DNA of 64,000 nt from Aculops lycopersici (Eukaryota; Arthropoda; Arachnida; Trombidiformes; Eriophyidae), in the NCBI GenBank assembly GCA_015350385.1, contig WNKI01000001.1:3887965-3951964 (forward strand). The letters run 5' to 3'. Positions 61,399 to 64,000 of this stretch are shown here, piece after piece. The notes under the pieces are model-generated. The model made no database searches and was not told the DNA's origin. It saw only the letters and a list, made by a program, of their open reading frames with translations. A program made the position numbers and the translations under genes. Every line of letters begins with the position of its first letter. Within the stretch, counting starts at the first letter, position 1.

Positions 61399-61404
61399 AA
61401 TAAA
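61399..61404 (+). terminator. Poly(A) signal of CLPX
   Basis: AATAAA 48 bases after the CLPX stop codon. Confidence 0.65.
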
Positions 61405-61665
61405 TATATTGTTTTTCTAATTCATGCTATATGAATTTTCTCTCATTCCGAGCACAGTTTTTCATGAGTTACCTGAGGACATCCGGAAGTATTGCGCTCC
61501 ACCTAACAGAGATCGCTGACTCTGATAATTCAAATTTTTATCTCTCATTTCGGCTGAATCTCCAAAAAGTCCATGCCTAATCCAAGTTGGCAAGCCAAGT
61601 GTTTAGGCTTATGATAAGTATAGATCAATTAGTTTCCTCATATAAAAATCTAGAGAACATAAGTT

Positions 61666-62822
61666 ATGGAAGATTATGCGGATATATTACCTGGTCATGC
61701 TCGACAGGTGAATGATTTTACTACAAAGTTGTCTCGTGAAGCTGATCTATGGTTGTTTCCATCTACTGGACAGGAATTATTGTCATTGTTATGAGATGAT
61801 GAAGAAGAACCAGATTGTTCTATTTGCTACTGATGGCTATTGCTATTGCTGTCCAGCGTTCACGCTGGAGTTTTTCTCATTATTTGTCCTATCTTATCTA
61901 CTGATCGTTCCCATGTATTTCGTCTTCCTTTAATTCTTGGCGCACCTAGAAGGCGGGGCCAACTCACCTGTAGATTCGAGTCTTCAACCTATTGAAACTG
62001 TAGTATGCTTAGATTCAGCTGGTGGTCGCTAGATACTTAACTGTCCCCTTCGTTCATCATAGGTGATAGAGCGAGAAGTTTTGATCTTACTCATCGTCAT
62101 CGCGGTCATTTGGCGATGGCAACAGGAACAACAGCAGGAGCTAAAATTGATTGACCATATAAATCAGATAGGAATTCGCGCGTTCGCAAGAGGCAAGCAG
62201 GTGAGTCTCTGCTTTCTATGCAGCAGCAGCAGCAGTAGCCACCAACTTGGAGGGAATGCGTCAACTCGTGTTGGTCATCTAGTTTGCCGGGTGGAAGAAC
62301 TCATTTCGTTTTTAAACAAGACCAAAGTGACTTAGCTAAATGAGATTGTAGACGAGAGCAGCAGCCGCGGCCGCGGCCGCAGCATCAGTGGCAACCACGA
62401 CGTCGTCGTCGACACTCGATGACATTAATTAAGTCATGCGCCAGGTAGTTGTGGAGTTTATTTGCCATGAAGTTGAAAGTGAGTCGATTTAGTTGCTAAA
62501 CTGCCACAAGCAGCTGACCAACTGCGGCCACTCGAGGTCCATCACCATCAGCACCACCACTACTACTTCCACCAACAACAACAGCACCGACAAGCAGATA
62601 CATAAAAAGTCAAAAGCGAGAGGGAGAAGTGGTGAAACAAAAGCAAACGCATCAGTCGATGAAATCGTAGAAGTGGACGAGATACGTGATGAATTACATA
62701 CAATCGAAACTCGAAAGATCGTACCTCACTGCGAGCGGCATACTCTGGCTTTGCAGAGGGTACCAAGCTGGTTATCATTCTCACTTATCATCGATACTCA
62801 AAAATTCTCGTATAGTTTGTGA
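61666..62822 (+). CDS. Possible small single-pass membrane protein (3 exons)
   Basis: Tentative model join(61666..61707, 62063..62200, 62493..62822), 169 residues, all junctions phase 0. Exon 1 (MEDYADILPGHARQ) ends at CAG|GTGAAT. Exon 2 starts after CATCATAG and encodes a hydrophobic helix VLILLIVIAVIWRW followed by a Gln-rich charged stretch, and ends at GCAAGCAG|GTGAGT. Exon 3 begins after GATTTAG and is Thr/Asn-rich, then charged. Each exon has plausible splice sites, and the predicted topology is a small membrane-anchored protein with a cytosolic tail. No family is recognised. Exon 3 contains part of the diverged repeat found again at 62876. The alternative is that this is chance open sequence; an uninterrupted 42-codon ORF at 61666-61794 exists if exon 1 is not spliced. 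Confidence 0.35.
62617..62740. repeat. Diverged direct repeat, copy A
   Basis: Shares blocks with 62876-63033: GAGGGAGA, CGATGAAATC-TAGAAG, GAATTACATAC, CGAAAGATCGTA and CTCACTGCG-GCGGC occur in the same order in both, with small insertions in copy B. Confidence 0.7.
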
Positions 62823-62875
62823 GTTTTGTCTGAATTTTTCTACGGGTGACCAAAGATGACTTTCCACCGATGCTC

Positions 62876-63033
62876 AAGAGGGAGAGGGGTTGTAATACAA
62901 GCAGCAAAATCAGCAGATTCAGCCGATGAAATCTTAGAAGAATACAAATCACGCGAGAGGCACCGGACAGAGCACGAATTACATACCGTCGCGAATCGTG
63001 ATCCGAAAGATCGTAAACTCACTGCGGGCGGCT
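62876..63033. repeat. Diverged direct repeat, copy B
   Basis: Second member of the pair with 62617-62740, about 260 bases downstream and in the same orientation. It ends at the hairpin at 63031. Confidence 0.7.
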
Positions 63034-63064
63034 CGGGTACCCTTGTAGTATCGGGTACCCGAGC
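63031..63064. repeat. Perfect 12-bp inverted repeat (hairpin)
   Basis: Arms GCTCGGGTACCC (63031-63042) and GGGTACCCGAGC (63053-63064) are exact reverse complements around a 10-base loop. It lies 310 bases upstream of the second CLPX start codon. Confidence 0.85.
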
Positions 63065-63157
63065 AGTAGTCTTGGCAATCTGATATCCTCCAACCAGAAG
63101 TTAGAATATCCAAAACTTGGCCTTCAACTTGTTAGTCTTTAACATTTGTCTGCTGCC

Positions 63158-63165
63158 TATAAATA
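63158..63165 (+). promoter_or_regulatory. TATA box of the second CLPX copy
   Basis: TATAAATA in GCCTATAAATAACG, about 210 bases upstream of the start codon. The transcript would begin near 63190 and have a long A-rich leader. An insect-type core promoter is likely. Confidence 0.55.
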
Positions 63166-63372
63166 ACGACGACGTTGAAATGAAGAATCACTCGATTAGT
63201 TAGCGCAGTTTCAAGCAGTTCGAAATACTAAAAATTGCAAACACAAATCCGAATAAGCTAAAAATTAGAAACAAATAGTTTGGAATATAGAGAGAAAGTG
63301 AGGAGTAGCAGCTGCAGCAGTTTTATCACCTATCCACCACACTGGTTGCTCTAGTTTACGCAACTGGTGGCC

Positions 63373-64000
63373 ATGGAACAAGATCCGTATGATCGTAGAG
63401 TTGGCGATCAAACTAGGAAAAAGCCTGGTGATGGATCCTCTTCACAATCCTTGGCTAAGTGCCCTCAATGTGGTAGTAACCGCTTCGGGATGTATAACAA
63501 CAGTACAATGAGGGTATGCAGAAAGTGTAACTTCATTTCAAGATTTCCCTCTGAAAAGAAGCCACATGCCGAAAAAGACTATCAGCAGAGGCATGCGATG
63601 GGCGAGAAATCTTTGCCACCACCAAGAAAAATCTACGATTATTTAAATAGGTATGTAATTGGACAGGATTACGCCAAAAAGGTGTTGGCTGTTGCAGTTT
63701 ATAACCACTACAAGCGCATCAACAACAACATAGCCAACGCCTCATCTCAAGCTTCAGAGTCTTCATCGGCCTCACAAACCCCTCAAACTCAGGATGGAGG
63801 ATCCGAAATATTGGAGGGATCTAAGAACGAGATCAGATTAGATAAGTCGAACATATTATTGTTAGGTCCAACTGGAAGCGGCAAAACACTATTGGCGCAA
63901 ACAGTTGCCCGATGTCTAGATGTCCCATTTGCAATATGTGATTGTACCACTCTGACTCAAGCTGGTTATGTCGGCGAAGATATCGAGTCAGTCATATCAA
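63373..64000 (+). CDS. Tandem ClpX paralogue without mitochondrial presequence (runs off the window)
   Basis: The frame is open from ATG 63373 (GCCATGG context) to the window end, 209 residues visible. After a short acidic/basic start (EQDPYDRRVGDQTRKK) comes a C4 zinc domain (CPQCGSNRFGM...CRKCNFIS), then the same AAA+ start, Walker A and pore-loop region as CLPX. The bases 63797-64000 are identical to 60221-60424, and the block from 63610 differs at one base over about 165. In contrast the zinc domain is heavily changed, keeping only the four Cys and some framing residues. Missing relative to CLPX are the Arg-rich presequence, the Gly-rich linker, a ten-residue piece before SLPPPRK and most of the Asn/Ser insertion. 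It could be a cytosolic or otherwise relocated ClpX, or a young pseudogene; the sequence beyond the window decides. Confidence 0.85.
   Translation, partial: MEQDPYDRRVGDQTRKKPGDGSSSQSLAKCPQCGSNRFGMYNNSTMRVCRKCNFISRFPSEKKPHAEKDYQQRHAMGEKSLPPPRKIYDYLNRYVIGQDYAKKVLAVAVYNHYKRINNNIANASSQASESSSASQTPQTQDGGSEILEGSKNEIRLDKSNILLLGPTGSGKTLLAQTVARCLDVPFAICDCTTLTQAGYVGEDIESVIS

Larger units (their letters stand above)
61351..63372. other. Region between CLPX and its tandem copy
   Basis: 2.0 kb holding the CLPX poly(A) signal, a possible three-exon gene (61666-62822), a diverged repeat pair (62617-62740 and 62876-63033), a 12-bp hairpin (63031-63064), a TATA box (63158-63165) and an A-rich leader before the second CLPX start. 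No other gene was found. Confidence 0.5.

Noticed and set aside
61712..61933. 73-codon hydrophobic frame after CLPX
   Set aside because: It starts in the presumed intron of the small gene model, and its composition (Cys/Tyr/Phe-rich) is typical of chance frames in AT-rich DNA.
1..64000. CRISPR arrays, operons, rRNA or tRNA genes, and recognisable transposons
   Set aside because: No regularly spaced repeats, no bacterial-type gene organisation, no rRNA or tRNA signatures, and no transposase or reverse transcriptase frame was seen.

Overview
This is a piece of a nuclear genome from an arthropod, most likely an acariform mite. The evidence is an arthropod-type gustatory receptor with the C-terminal TYhhhhhQF-like signature, an EGR/stripe-type zinc-finger gene, metazoan housekeeping genes (SMC1, LST8, MAT1, HADHA, NDUFS2, CLPX, MPI, COA6) and very long CAG/CAA-rich (Gln/Asn/His) coding stretches. 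Introns are rare: SMC1 (3.7 kb), HADHA, NDUFS2, CLPX, MPI, the syndetin-like gene and a 3.9 kb receptor gene are each one uninterrupted ORF. I could place introns confidently in only three genes (EGR, ENPP, HACD) plus one bridging intron in a secreted-protein gene. That intron poverty resembles streamlined mite genomes such as the eriophyoids; the species assignment is inference.

Layout. 1-6239: low-complexity non-coding DNA around a bHLH protein that carries an LxxLAP degron and looks like HIF-alpha without PAS domains. 6240-8763: EGR-type zinc-finger gene (2 exons), convergent with an ENPP-type phosphodiesterase (8971-10733, minus). 11480-16005: NDUFS2 (minus) and a truncated syndetin/VPS50 (plus) share a short divergent promoter; a divergent centromeric histone H3 candidate (minus) follows. 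16651-19356: secreted low-complexity protein (minus). 22264-26463: a large extracellular/membrane protein. 26923-27654: a charged orphan. 28493-31316: MPI and LST8, convergent. 32160-36673: SMC1 and HACD, overlapping tail to tail. 38488-42414: a giant gustatory receptor (minus). 42415-51236: 8.8 kb without a supportable gene. 51237-53849: a Q/N-rich orphan. 54477-58308: HADHA, MAT1 and COA6. 59269-61350: mitochondrial CLPX. 61351-63372: a possible small three-exon membrane-protein gene, a diverged repeat pair and a hairpin. 63373-64000 (open at the edge): a second CLPX copy that lacks a mitochondrial presequence.

Functional themes. Mitochondrial genes are prominent (NDUFS2 of complex I, COA6 of complex IV assembly, HADHA of beta-oxidation, CLPX of proteostasis). 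Chromosome genes are SMC1 of cohesin and the CenH3 candidate; MAT1 serves TFIIH/CAK, and LST8 serves TOR. Genes mostly alternate strands in divergent and convergent pairs, so several likely share bidirectional promoters and closely opposed poly(A) sites. The large gene-free stretches contain many copies of the 11-mer GCAACAAGTGG and its GCAACAGGTR variant, which resemble Snail/Scratch-type binding sites and suggest dense cis-regulatory DNA.

The most notable items are the PAS-less HIF-alpha-like protein, the giant-loop gustatory receptor, the CenH3 candidate and the mosaic CLPX tandem copy. All identifications come from reading the sequence and from remembered family motifs; no database search was possible.
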